Below, piece after piece: positions 1 through 8,692 of a stretch of DNA of 48,867 nt (its first letter is position 1; each line of letters opens with the position of its first letter). Source of the DNA: Microcaldota archaeon (lineage in GTDB: Archaea > Micrarchaeota > Micrarchaeia > Anstonellales > Bilamarchaeaceae); contig JAUWMC010000003.1 of the NCBI GenBank assembly GCA_030613375.1, positions 1 to 48,867 of the forward strand, read 5' to 3'. Under the pieces are notes generated by a model that saw nothing but the letters and a program-made list of their open reading frames with translations, was not told the DNA's origin and searched no databases. The translations under genes were made by a program, and so were the position numbers.

Positions 1-152
1 TGTCCTCAATTTCTCGAGGTTATCCCCGTCTATAGGGTAGATTGACTACGGGTTACTCAGCAGTCTGCCACCCCAGGAAGTCCTAGGGTTAGACTTGCAT
101 GGCTTAGTCGAACTCCGATAGCAGTACCCTCCAGCAGGATCAACTGGAGTTT
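1..152 (-). rRNA. 16S ribosomal RNA, 5' end (partial)
   Basis: Read on the minus strand, this begins with a variant of the archaeal 16S 5' terminus (CTCCAGTTGATCCTGCTGGA). The conserved segments ATCGGAGTTCGACTAAGCC and TGCTGAGTAACCCGTAGTC follow. Only about 150 nt is present; the rest lies beyond the window start. Helix 1 keeps its pairing through a compensatory change: CCAG/CTGG replaces the usual CCGG/CCGG. The exact mature 5' end is uncertain by a few bases. Confidence 0.93.
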
Positions 153-349
153 GTTTTACATCCTAAACTTGTAGAGTACATTTCTTCTTAAGGAATCATG
201 CGAGGTTATTTGTAATTCGCATGTACTATCTTTTCTCTTGGCTCTTGAAGCATGAGTCGAACATGCGAGATGCATGCTCCTACCTAGTTGAAAAACAACA
301 TCGCGCATATTTCGGCGCAGAATAGGTGAACGCTATATTAGAAGGCTTC
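153..349 (-). other. 16S rRNA leader with inverted repeats
   Basis: This is non-coding sequence between the predicted rRNA promoter and the mature 16S 5' end. It holds a perfect 7-bp inverted repeat, CATGCGA (197-203) with TCGCATG (217-223), and several further GCATG/CATGC elements between 250 and 277. Such stems in a pre-rRNA leader could serve processing. The partner 3' flank of 16S is outside the window, so the long processing stem cannot be tested here. No protein-coding ORF is credible. Confidence 0.4.
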
Positions 350-363
350 TCTTTATAAAGGTT
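350..363 (-). promoter_or_regulatory. Probable rRNA promoter (BRE/TATA)
   Basis: On the minus strand the sequence reads AACCTTTATAAAG, a good archaeal BRE plus TATA box. It would place transcription start near 330, about 180 nt upstream of mature 16S. A second AT-rich element (TTTTTAAAG, around 408-417) is an alternative on either strand. The remainder of 364-501 holds only AT-rich sequence, presumably including the promoter of the divergent gene at 502. Confidence 0.45.
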
Positions 364-501
364 ACTTCGCACCGACGTGAATTTCTTAACTTTTCTCTCG
401 GGAGATTACTTTAAAAATCCTTGGTGGACAGTAATATCCTTAATTTACAATATTTAGTGACATTCAGATAAAAATTTGAGAATGTCCAAAAAAGTGAGCA
501 A

Positions 502-3500
502 ATGAAGTGGCGCAGAGTAACCGATATTCGGCCGGTTGGAAAACCAAATAATACACAGCCTTTAGCTGCAACTAGGATTAGAAGGGCAAAACTGAAAGCG
601 AAAAGATTTTTTTCAGGAGTTCTTGCTGCAGGAATTATTACTGCTGCCTTCGGTGCATCGGCGCAAGATATAAATACTACTAAGTCTACAAATTATAATA
701 GTGGTGAAGAAATGGCGAGGCGTGTTGTCAAATCTCAGGATAAAATCAATGAAAGAATAGATTCACTTATCAAAAATGCACAAGTGGAACTCAATGGGCT
801 TGGGCTCGCTACTGAGGAGAATTTATACCTGATTTCTAATCTTGGAAAATGCCTGAAAATAATGAACAAAGATAGCCACAGCCCAAGGGATGAGAAATTC
901 ATTGAAAGGCTCATGAACAAAGAGGAAATCCTAAAGGACACGCACGGGGAAGAATCTTATGATTATGTGATGGAAAAGCTGAGGGAACTGGTAAAGCCAT
1001 CTGTTGATGTTGATTCAGTTGAAAAAGAGTATGGAGTAGTTGGAGTAATGGCAGAAGTCCTCAGCAAGTATGAAAAAAGTGGTGGAAAGCCTGTATTTGA
1101 AAGTGGAACGCTGAATGATTCTGAGTATGGATTTTTGAGGGCATTGCTTGCGCAGGGAGTTCCTGCGGAAGAATATGCGCGGGGTGCGGCAGCAAAGCCT
1201 GCAGACCTTTCTGCTGTTCCGATGAAAGAGCTTGAGGGTCCGCCCAGCACCAAGAAAACAACAAATTACCCCTCTTTTATAGAGAAAATGGAGCTCATCA
1301 AACTGATTTCTGATTATAAGGAGAATCCAAATGACTGGGCACTCCAGAAGATGGTTTACAGAATTAATTACCTGAGAGATGAGAAATCAAAACTTGAGCA
1401 TGGGCAGGCAGATGCAGAGATTGCAGAGCTGAACAAGTGGATTGCAAGCCTTGGGATAGAAACCAAAGGAAAAAATGATGTGCAGAAAGCGCTCTTTGGA
1501 ATTGCAATGGTGCGCAACGGGATGGCAATGATCCATAATATGTACAACTCCGTGGCTCCGAATGACAAAACACTTACCAAGTACCTTACTGCAGTTTCGA
1601 AAAACAAGAACCTGTTTAATATTTACAAGAAATATCTTTCTGCTTTGGATGCAACTTCCGCAAACCTTTTTGAGGGAATCAAAACAAGAGATTCTGTATA
1701 TATCAATAAAGTGCAGAACAGGATTGATTCAAGATTAGGGCTTGCTGAAGTAAAGAGAGCACAGGCTCAGTGGTTTACTGATTATTTTCCAATGGTTTCC
1801 CCGCAGATGGAAGATATGAAAATGAGCCAGCTGGAAGCACAGATGTATGACAAAAGTTCAAACATGAGCCCGATTGCAGCACTTGCATTTTACAAGTATC
1901 TTGAAACGGTTTACAACAGCGGGCTGGATAGTATGGAAGAAAAAAGGCTTGTTGTGAGTACCGTTTCGAAACTTAATGCTGTAAGCCCGACACTTATTCC
2001 CAGATATTTCCAGGCAATACAAAACCTTGCGGAGATTTGCGAAGGGGATGCAGATGTGTTCAGAGATGCAATGACCGTTATTTCCACAAGAATAGACATG
2101 GAAACCAATCCCATTACTTCGAGGCTTTCACCTGCTTCACTTTTCCCTGAGGGGATGAATGTAAGAAGGGTTGTTACTAGGCTGGATAATGCACTTCAGG
2201 AGATTGCAAAAATAGAGAAGAGTGCGCTGAGCCAGTATGAAAGAATGGAGCTCATGGATGATAAAGTGTATATACACCGGGCTCCTCCGCACTCAATCGA
2301 ACAGAAGCCTCCGGGGTATGCCCCGCGACTCCTTACTCCCCTGGACAGAGGGAGGAGGTTTATCCCTCCATACTTTATGCCACATAGGATTCCGTTTCCC
2401 TCAACTGGCACTCCATATACTGCAGGTGGATTGAAAACTTCTCCTATGAGCTATGGGGGAGGGTTGACCATGCCGCAGTTCAGGCAGCTTTCAGTTCCTA
2501 CCTGGGCAACAGCGGTCGGGCAGGCATTTAAGAATTATGTTGAGCCGCAGCATCCGTTGGTTCCGATTAATGAGTATCTTCCAGGAGTGAATATTTCCTC
2601 ACTTAGCCATACAAGACTAATGATGGAGATAAACAAAGCATTTATCCCAACGGATATGCCACAATATGGAGGGCCGCTTATAGGGGGTGGAGGCTTTGCT
2701 GGAGTTGCGGGCAAAGAAAAGACGGTGGAAACTGAAGAAGGCCCTGAAAAGGAATGGGATGTTGGGGCTGCCACTGCAGGTGCGCTTATCACTCCTACGG
2801 GAGGCGTACTGTGGGGAGGAGGAATGGAAGAAGATCAGCGTGTGTTTGGAGGAATTGGAGCGCTTGCGGTACCGATTGGAAAGCTTCCGATTGCAAGCGG
2901 GGGAATGAGCGATGAGGAAAAGGTTTCAGGAATAGACAGCGCGCTTGCGGGGTATGAACAATCTCTTGCTGCGGATGATGAGAGCAAGGAACTTCTCATT
3001 AATACTATTGCAACCCACTGGAACCCAACAAACCCAAGCCAGAGCCTTGCTGTTGTGAACATGATTGAGAATGTAGAAGGAAAGCAGGTAATGACCGCTA
3101 GATACTACTACATACAAAAAGACGGGACAATTTTTGAGATTAAAGGAGGAAAAAATGATTTTGTTGATGCATTGAACTATGTTGCAGGTTTCGGGAACCA
3201 GGCATTTGATACTCCTACTACCTATGCGTGGAACGTTGAGCCTACAATAGATAGAGGGGGGGGTGCGATTGCATTTGACATTGAAAAAACAGCTTGGCTT
3301 GGGCATGTGCAGGCAGTTCCGTTCATAAAAGAAAAGGGAGCGGACCAGCCGCTTCTTTTGCAGTGGACTCCTGCGGAAGCAACAACTGTGAAGAAAATGG
3401 ATGCGGCCGGGAAAGTAAAGTCAACAGATATTCATGTTATTGCACTGCCCGGAAAAATGCTTACGATACAGAGGCCAGGAGAAGAAGGGAAGACATTTGA

Positions 3501-5307
3501 AGATAAGTACGTAATTCAGGATGTGGATTACACAATGAGAAGGGTAAAGGAAAAGAGTGCCTGGCAGCTTGATATGGGTGTGGGCCTTGGGGAATCTCAT
3601 ACTGGTGAAACCTCCGAACGAGAAGCTGAGGAAACAATGTTCGGAAAGGGAGGGTTCTTCATAAAAAGCCAAAGTAGAGAAACCAAGTTTGACCGCAGGG
3701 GAGGAGGATTGTTCTATGAAGCAGGCTCTTCAAATATGGAAGCTATGGCACTGATGAGCGAATCAGAATCTGTGCAGCAATATATACACAGCCTGCATAG
3801 GATTGGCGGTACGCTTTACGGTGCAAAGCACAGCGAAAAGAAAGATGGGCTTGTGATGGGGGGATTGATCCATGTGGTTGAACAACTCCAGAAAACAAGC
3901 GAGCAGGAAGGGCAAGCAGGGGAGATGGGACACAACCAGGTATTCTGGAGAACGGTTGGATTTTTGAAGAGCCTTGAAAGCGGAAGCGGTGCAAGGTTGG
4001 ACGTAAGCAGAATTTCCGGACTTGACCAGATGATGGCGGATTATGAAGAGCTACGCAGAGACGTTGGAAACAACCCAATGCAAGCTGGAGAACTTACATC
4101 CGATTTCTACGAGAAATATGAACAATCAATAGAGAAGGTATGGAACTACTACAACCTGGGAATCCAAGTAAACAATGACTGGTCACTTGACGTGGTGCTT
4201 GTTACTATTGAGGAAAAGGAAAAATGGTGGGAGCAAGACCTCAACATGGTGCAGGGAAGAACTCTTGTAGATTGGGAAAGCGGATTTTGGAGAGCATACG
4301 CATCCGTTCCCATATGGGGACCATACGGAACCCAAGGAGGTGAAGCAAAGGGCATTGTAGGCACTGGAGTAGGGCAAGAACTATTCAATGGTTTCTGGTT
4401 CCAAAGGGCTGCAGTTGATGCTGGAGTCTTGCTTGTAAAAACAGTTGTGAGCGAAACTGTTGAGGCAGAAGGAGAAAAATGGGCATGGAAAGATCCTGGT
4501 ATGTTTGTGGAGGGAGCTGTGCGAGTTTTCTCAAATATTCTTGAGGATGCAAATGATTACAGAAGGCTCATGACTGAGTACAATGAATACGTGAGCCAGA
4601 TAAGGAGAGGAAACTTCTCAGGGATTCCTCCAGAAATACGGAACACGATTTGCGATGCGCTAGATACTGATGTTATTCCTGAACAGCTTGTAGATGAAAT
4701 ACGTGCCGGGGAGAACCACATAATAATGGAAAGTGTTCAGAAAGCTGCTGTGGAAGATGAACTTTGGAGCGAATGGTTCTACGACAGGAAATCCACAATA
4801 CAGGAAGACTTTGATGGGCATGTGAGATGGTACCTAGGTACAAGTGGATATTTCTATGCGGACAAAACAAGGTGGGACATAGCTACCTTTGTAGAACATG
4901 TAAGCGGATTCAAGATATATGCAGCGGTTACCAAAACAGAAGGGGAGATGATGACTGTGGAGGGTCCGGTACAGAAGGAAGAACTCGGGGCTTACACTGG
5001 TGCGGAGTTTGAGACTAAAGACTGGAGACTTGGGGTGATGGGAAACATTACGGATAATGTGGACCTCGGAGCAGCAGTTTCCCTTGAGTACAAATTCGGT
5101 CCAGAGGAATACGGATACTTCAGGGTAGGACTGTATGGATTTGTGCACAGCGAAACAATTCCGCAATACACTGCGCCCATGTATACGCCAAGTATACGCA
5201 CTGCGATACCTGAGTTCGGAGCAGGGATGTACTTCCAAATTGGAGAAGGATCATACATGCCTTATCCAATGAGCACGCCTACGGGAGAAACCCCAATAGG
5301 CCCATAG
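502..5307 (+). CDS. Giant exported beta-rich protein, unknown function
   Basis: A 1601-aa protein I do not recognise. The N-terminus has a long basic n-region (RIRRAKLKAKR), a hydrophobic stretch (about 37-52) and an Ala-X-Ala site ending GASAQ, so it is probably Sec-exported and cleaved near residue 54. Residues about 60-590 look helical and charged. About 590-760 is rich in Pro, Gly and Tyr and looks like a linker. From about 770 to the end it is Gly-rich with alternating hydrophobic residues typical of beta strands, most clearly in the last 120 residues. No C-terminal membrane helix or sortase-like signal is visible. GTGAG just before ATG 502 is a plausible ribosome binding site. It is divergent from 16S and followed by a SecB-like protein and a membrane-anchored protein, suggesting an envelope role. 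Function is unknown. Confidence 0.85.
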   Translation: MKWRRVTDIRPVGKPNNTQPLAATRIRRAKLKAKRFFSGVLAAGIITAAFGASAQDINTTKSTNYNSGEEMARRVVKSQDKINERIDSLIKNAQVELNGLGLATEENLYLISNLGKCLKIMNKDSHSPRDEKFIERLMNKEEILKDTHGEESYDYVMEKLRELVKPSVDVDSVEKEYGVVGVMAEVLSKYEKSGGKPVFESGTLNDSEYGFLRALLAQGVPAEEYARGAAAKPADLSAVPMKELEGPPSTKKTTNYPSFIEKMELIKLISDYKENPNDWALQKMVYRINYLRDEKSKLEHGQADAEIAELNKWIASLGIETKGKNDVQKALFGIAMVRNGMAMIHNMYNSVAPNDKTLTKYLTAVSKNKNLFNIYKKYLSALDATSANLFEGIKTRDSVYINKVQNRIDSRLGLAEVKRAQAQWFTDYFPMVSPQMEDMKMSQLEAQMYDKSSNMSPIAALAFYKYLETVYNSGLDSMEEKRLVVSTVSKLNAVSPTLIPRYFQAIQNLAEICEGDADVFRDAMTVISTRIDMETNPITSRLSPASLFPEGMNVRRVVTRLDNALQEIAKIEKSALSQYERMELMDDKVYIHRAPPHSIEQKPPGYAPRLLTPLDRGRRFIPPYFMPHRIPFPSTGTPYTAGGLKTSPMSYGGGLTMPQFRQLSVPTWATAVGQAFKNYVEPQHPLVPINEYLPGVNISSLSHTRLMMEINKAFIPTDMPQYGGPLIGGGGFAGVAGKEKTVETEEGPEKEWDVGAATAGALITPTGGVLWGGGMEEDQRVFGGIGALAVPIGKLPIASGGMSDEEKVSGIDSALAGYEQSLAADDESKELLINTIATHWNPTNPSQSLAVVNMIENVEGKQVMTARYYYIQKDGTIFEIKGGKNDFVDALNYVAGFGNQAFDTPTTYAWNVEPTIDRGGGAIAFDIEKTAWLGHVQAVPFIKEKGADQPLLLQWTPAEATTVKKMDAAGKVKSTDIHVIALPGKMLTIQRPGEEGKTFEDKYVIQDVDYTMRRVKEKSAWQLDMGVGLGESHTGETSEREAEETMFGKGGFFIKSQSRETKFDRRGGGLFYEAGSSNMEAMALMSESESVQQYIHSLHRIGGTLYGAKHSEKKDGLVMGGLIHVVEQLQKTSEQEGQAGEMGHNQVFWRTVGFLKSLESGSGARLDVSRISGLDQMMADYEELRRDVGNNPMQAGELTSDFYEKYEQSIEKVWNYYNLGIQVNNDWSLDVVLVTIEEKEKWWEQDLNMVQGRTLVDWESGFWRAYASVPIWGPYGTQGGEAKGIVGTGVGQELFNGFWFQRAAVDAGVLLVKTVVSETVEAEGEKWAWKDPGMFVEGAVRVFSNILEDANDYRRLMTEYNEYVSQIRRGNFSGIPPEIRNTICDALDTDVIPEQLVDEIRAGENHIIMESVQKAAVEDELWSEWFYDRKSTIQEDFDGHVRWYLGTSGYFYADKTRWDIATFVEHVSGFKIYAAVTKTEGEMMTVEGPVQKEELGAYTGAEFETKDWRLGVMGNITDNVDLGAAVSLEYKFGPEEYGYFRVGLYGFVHSETIPQYTAPMYTPSIRTAIPEFGAGMYFQIGEGSYMPYPMSTPTGETPIGP

Positions 5308-5354
5308 GAAAAACATTAAAAATGAGCATGTGATGATATGCTGAGGTTGAGATT

Positions 5355-5744
5355 ATGAAGCTCGAATATGTTGAATTTTATGCAGGGGATGTAAGAAGAA
5401 ATAGTCCTAAGGCTCCGGAATCATTCAAAACAAATATTTCCATTACTGAAGCCCAGGCAAAGGGAGATACGCTGAATTTGACCTTTGATTATACTGTAGG
5501 GTATGCACCAGGTAATAGTGGGTTGCACTTAACCGGAAAGGCTGCGTTTATTGGAAAGGATGCAGAAAATGCCCGGAAAGAGTGGGTAAAGAGCAAGACC
5601 ATTACGGGTGCATCCGGAGAATATATAGTAAATACTATTTACTATCACTCTTCTTTGCAGGCAATCCAGATTGCAAGGCTTTTTGGGCTTACTGCACCCG
5701 TGGTTTTCCCGCAGATGAAATTTGCAGGCAAAAAGAAAAAGTAG
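5355..5744 (+). CDS. SecB-like protein (putative)
   Basis: A 129-aa soluble protein. The order of elements resembles SecB: an N-terminal strand leading to a P-K-A-P segment (compare APNAP of E. coli SecB), several beta strands, then a helix with an Asn-Thr-Ile-Tyr start and a C-terminal GLTAPVVFPQMKF matching the SecB ending FPQLNLAPVNF. It ends in a basic KKKK tail. SecB keeps exported proteins unfolded and is rare in archaea, although SecB-like proteins are known there. Its place directly after a 1601-aa exported protein fits a dedicated chaperone. The assignment comes from motif comparison by memory and could be wrong. The alternative is an unrelated beta-rich protein. Confidence 0.5.
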   Translation: MKLEYVEFYAGDVRRNSPKAPESFKTNISITEAQAKGDTLNLTFDYTVGYAPGNSGLHLTGKAAFIGKDAENARKEWVKSKTITGASGEYIVNTIYYHSSLQAIQIARLFGLTAPVVFPQMKFAGKKKK

Positions 5745-5826
5745 ACAAAATCCTTCACTAATCATGCAAAAATGCAGGCTTCTTTGGTTCAGAAGGATTA
5801 TTTAAGTTTTTCTGATATATGGGGTT

Positions 5827-6408
5827 ATGGAGGATAGGCTTGCAACTGTGATCATAGTTCTTTTTGTAGCATCATTGCTAATAGTGGCAGGCATGGGATT
5901 CTACGAGGAAGATGTGCAGATTGATGATGCTACTGATTATGTACTTGAGGATTTGGTGGGGAAATATCCGAATGCGGATGTTGCTGAATTAATGGATTGG
6001 GAAACGCTCCAAAATGAAGAGGGGGAGGATTATTTGAGGATTCGCGCCCGGGTTACTGAGGGGATTTATACTCCATGTCCTGTAAGGGTACATTATTTCT
6101 ACTATTATCCAGTACAGAACTTTGTAACAGACCCTCCTGAGTATATTACTACATCTTCATGCACCGTATGCGAAGGACAAGGATGCGTAATCGGGTTTGA
6201 GGAGGAAGCGATAATTGCTTCCCATATGAATTCAGGAACCCAGAGTGTACACAATTATGTAATGACTTATGATGATGTGGTTCCTGTAGTTTACAGGGAT
6301 GATGCAGGCTGGAAAGTGAAGTGGGATTCCCCTTCTGCCAGGTTTGGATACTTTGTTGAGATTGCAAGAAATGGGGAAATAACCAAAGTAGATACTGTAT
6401 ATTACTGA
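5827..6408 (+). CDS. Membrane-anchored extracytoplasmic protein, unknown
   Basis: A 193-aa protein with one N-terminal transmembrane segment (about residues 6-23, TVIIVLFVASLLIVAGMGF) and a probable outside domain. The domain contains a compact cysteine cluster, CTVCEGQGC, plus a separate Cys-Pro earlier; these could bind a metal or form disulfides. The last third (WKVKWDSPSARFGYFVEI) resembles small lumenal beta domains, but I do not recognise the family. It starts with ATG after GGGGTT. Its end overlaps by 7 nt the end of convergent ABCE1. Together with the two genes upstream it may form an envelope block. Confidence 0.75.
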   Translation: MEDRLATVIIVLFVASLLIVAGMGFYEEDVQIDDATDYVLEDLVGKYPNADVAELMDWETLQNEEGEDYLRIRARVTEGIYTPCPVRVHYFYYYPVQNFVTDPPEYITTSSCTVCEGQGCVIGFEEEAIIASHMNSGTQSVHNYVMTYDDVVPVVYRDDAGWKVKWDSPSARFGYFVEIARNGEITKVDTVYY

Positions 6409-8168
6409 ATCGAGTCTTTTGAAGAATAATAGTATTCGTTCTTTTCCCTTTGTTCTCTGTCTAGTACGCTGTGTGGCTTGTTTATTCTTGGTCTTTTGGA
6501 ATCCTTATCCCTTCTCATAGTTATTCCGGCCATTTTCAGGAAAGAGTTCATCCCTTCCATCTTGCTTAATGGAGTAGATGCGTGGCCGTGCACAGAGCTT
6601 TCCCCTTCGAATACCATTAATCTATGCGCAATTGAATCTACAAATACCACATCGTGATCTACAACGAATGCGCATTTTTCAGTTTCTGCAATAGTTCTGC
6701 GAAGTAAATCTGAGAATCTCAATCTTTGCTCCACATCCAAAAATGCGGTGGGCTCATCAAATAGATAAATATCCGCTTTTTGGGAAAGTGCCTGTGCAAT
6801 TGAAACCCTTTGAAGCTCTCCACCTGAAAGCTGGTCCAGATCCTTTTCCATGAGTTTCATTAAGCCGAGTTCTCTTTTTGCGTTTTCTGCGATTTGTTTG
6901 TTTATGTTGCTTCCCAAAAATAATTGGAATACTGTAACATCTTTTTGGGGCTTTATGTACTGGGGTTTATAGGAAACCTTGAATTTCGCGGGCTCGCCTT
7001 CATCTGGTTTTTCTACACCTGCAAGCATCTTTACAAAAATGGATTTTCCTAAAGCGTTTTTTCCTACAATTCCTACTATTTCTCCTTGTCGGATGTCTCC
7101 TTTATCCGAAGAGAATTTGAAGCCTGTGAATGATTTTTTCATTGGGGAATATGAGAACCTTGTTTGGGTGTGGGTTTCTCTTTCACTGTACTGGCTAAAG
7201 GCAATTTCCCTGTCGCGGAATCGTATGTTTTCCTCCCTGAGGAAACCTGCAAGATATTCGTTTATTCCTGCTCTTGTGCTTTTTACCCCTGAAGAGACAC
7301 CATATGCGTTTTCTTCCCCATAGAAGATGTAAACATAATCACTCATGTAGTCTAAAATTGCGAGATCGTGCTCAACAACCACCATTTTTCTTCCTTCTGC
7401 AAAGTCTTTCAGGATTAATGAGGTGCGAAGCCTTTCTTCAATATCCAAATAATTACAGGGCTCATCCAGATAATAGATGTCTGCATCTTTTAGGTAAGAA
7501 GCTGCAATGGAAACTCTCTGGAGCTCTCCTCCTGAAAGCTGGGGGATTTTCCTTTTGAGTATTTTTTTAAGGTTGAATTTTTCCACTGTATCTGCATATG
7601 CATTTCTTTCATCCATTTTCTTGAGAAGCTTTTCTACTGTTCCCTTGAATGCATCCCTAAGTTTGTCCACCATCTGGGGTTTATAAGAAACTTCCAGGGT
7701 GGATTCGGTTTCTGATTCAAAATATCTTCTTGTTGCAATAGGAAGGCGCTCAAGGATTTGAGCATCTGTGAATTTTTTGGCATGGTCTCCAAAATTGGGT
7801 TTGATTTTTTTGGAGAGGAGATTGAGTGCAGTGGTTTTTCCGATTCCATTCCTTCCAACTATCCCACAAAGGCCTTCAGTTGGAAGCGGAAGGTTGTAAA
7901 GTCTAAATGAGTTTACTCCATATTGGTAAAGTGGGTCTCCGGATTCCCCTGCGAGATTAATGATTGTAATTGCATCCATAGGGCATTTTTTTACGCAAAG
8001 CCCACATCCTATACAGAGAAACTCGTTTATCTTTGGAAACTGGGTGTCTTCTTCAGTTACGATACACTCTTCGCCCATTCTATTCACTGGACATACCTTC
8101 TCACATTGGTAACCGCATTTTTTGCGGGTGCATAAATCCCTGTCTAGGATTGCAATTCTTGGGCTCAT
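6402..8168 (-). CDS. ABCE1 / RNase L inhibitor homologue, ribosome recycling ATPase
   Basis: ABCE1 splits terminated ribosomes with aPelota or aRF1 and works in the cytosol. The protein is about 588 aa from the preferred ATG (8168); the GTG at 8177 is less likely. The N-terminal iron-sulfur domain has both cysteine clusters (CTRKKCGYQCEKVCP and CIGCGLCVKKCP). Two ABC domains follow, with Walker A motifs GRNGIGKTT and GKNALGKS and identical signature motifs LSGGELQRVSIA. Walker B segments IYYLDEPCNYLD and IYLFDEPTAFLD are intact. The C-terminus has the typical RPRINKP...EYYY hinge tail. Length and order are normal for archaea. Its gene is convergent with the preceding membrane protein and divergent from alba. 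Confidence 0.97.
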   Translation of the reverse strand: MSPRIAILDRDLCTRKKCGYQCEKVCPVNRMGEECIVTEEDTQFPKINEFLCIGCGLCVKKCPMDAITIINLAGESGDPLYQYGVNSFRLYNLPLPTEGLCGIVGRNGIGKTTALNLLSKKIKPNFGDHAKKFTDAQILERLPIATRRYFESETESTLEVSYKPQMVDKLRDAFKGTVEKLLKKMDERNAYADTVEKFNLKKILKRKIPQLSGGELQRVSIAASYLKDADIYYLDEPCNYLDIEERLRTSLILKDFAEGRKMVVVEHDLAILDYMSDYVYIFYGEENAYGVSSGVKSTRAGINEYLAGFLREENIRFRDREIAFSQYSERETHTQTRFSYSPMKKSFTGFKFSSDKGDIRQGEIVGIVGKNALGKSIFVKMLAGVEKPDEGEPAKFKVSYKPQYIKPQKDVTVFQLFLGSNINKQIAENAKRELGLMKLMEKDLDQLSGGELQRVSIAQALSQKADIYLFDEPTAFLDVEQRLRFSDLLRRTIAETEKCAFVVDHDVVFVDSIAHRLMVFEGESSVHGHASTPLSKMEGMNSFLKMAGITMRRDKDSKRPRINKPHSVLDREQREKNEYYYSSKDSIQ

Positions 8169-8265
8169 TCTAATCACGAGATTAGTATAGTTGACTTTGG
8201 GATATGTTAAAAAGCTTATCCGTAGAGTTTCACTTCAAGTGCACTAAGTGGGAAAGGTGAAGACT

Positions 8266-8601
8266 ATGACAGAAGAAACAGCTGAAAAAACTGAAACAGC
8301 AATTGAAAAACCAGAAGCAACTACAGAAAAAAAAGACGAAAACACTGTTTTCGTTGGAAAGAAAGGCGTGATGGGCTATGTACTTGCAGTAGTTACCCAG
8401 TTCAACAATGGAGCTGATTCAGTGGTACTAAAAGCAAGGGGAAAGCTTATCTCCAGAGCAGTGGATGTTGCGGAAATCGTGAGGAACCGTTTCCTCATGG
8501 ACGTGCAGGTCAAAGACATCCTCATAAAGACCGAAGAACTTGCTTCTGAAGACGGAAGCATGAGTAAAGTATCCGCAATCGAGATTAGCCTTACAAAATA
8601 G
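8266..8601 (+). CDS. albA: Alba family DNA/RNA-binding protein
   Basis: Alba is a small dimeric chromatin and RNA-binding protein of archaea. After an acidic N-terminal extension of about 25 residues (Thr/Glu-rich), the Alba fold begins at [19 protein letters not shown]. It continues through [18 protein letters not shown] and ends in [11 protein letters not shown] choose ATG 8266 because GGTGA lies 5 nt upstream; the track's GTG 8248 lies before that site. The acidic extension is longer than in most Alba proteins and could modulate nucleic-acid binding. It is divergent from ABCE1, with AT-rich promoter sequence between them. Confidence 0.95.
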   Translation: MTEETAEKTETAIEKPEATTEKKDENTVFVGKKGVMGYVLAVVTQFNNGADSVVLKARGKLISRAVDVAEIVRNRFLMDVQVKDILIKTEELASEDGSMSKVSAIEISLTK

Positions 8602-8692
8602 ATCGGGGGTTTCTAACCCTCTTCTATCTTCTTTTCCAGTTTCCGCTAACATTAATAATGACTATTAATCAATATGAGCAAAAGTGGTATTT

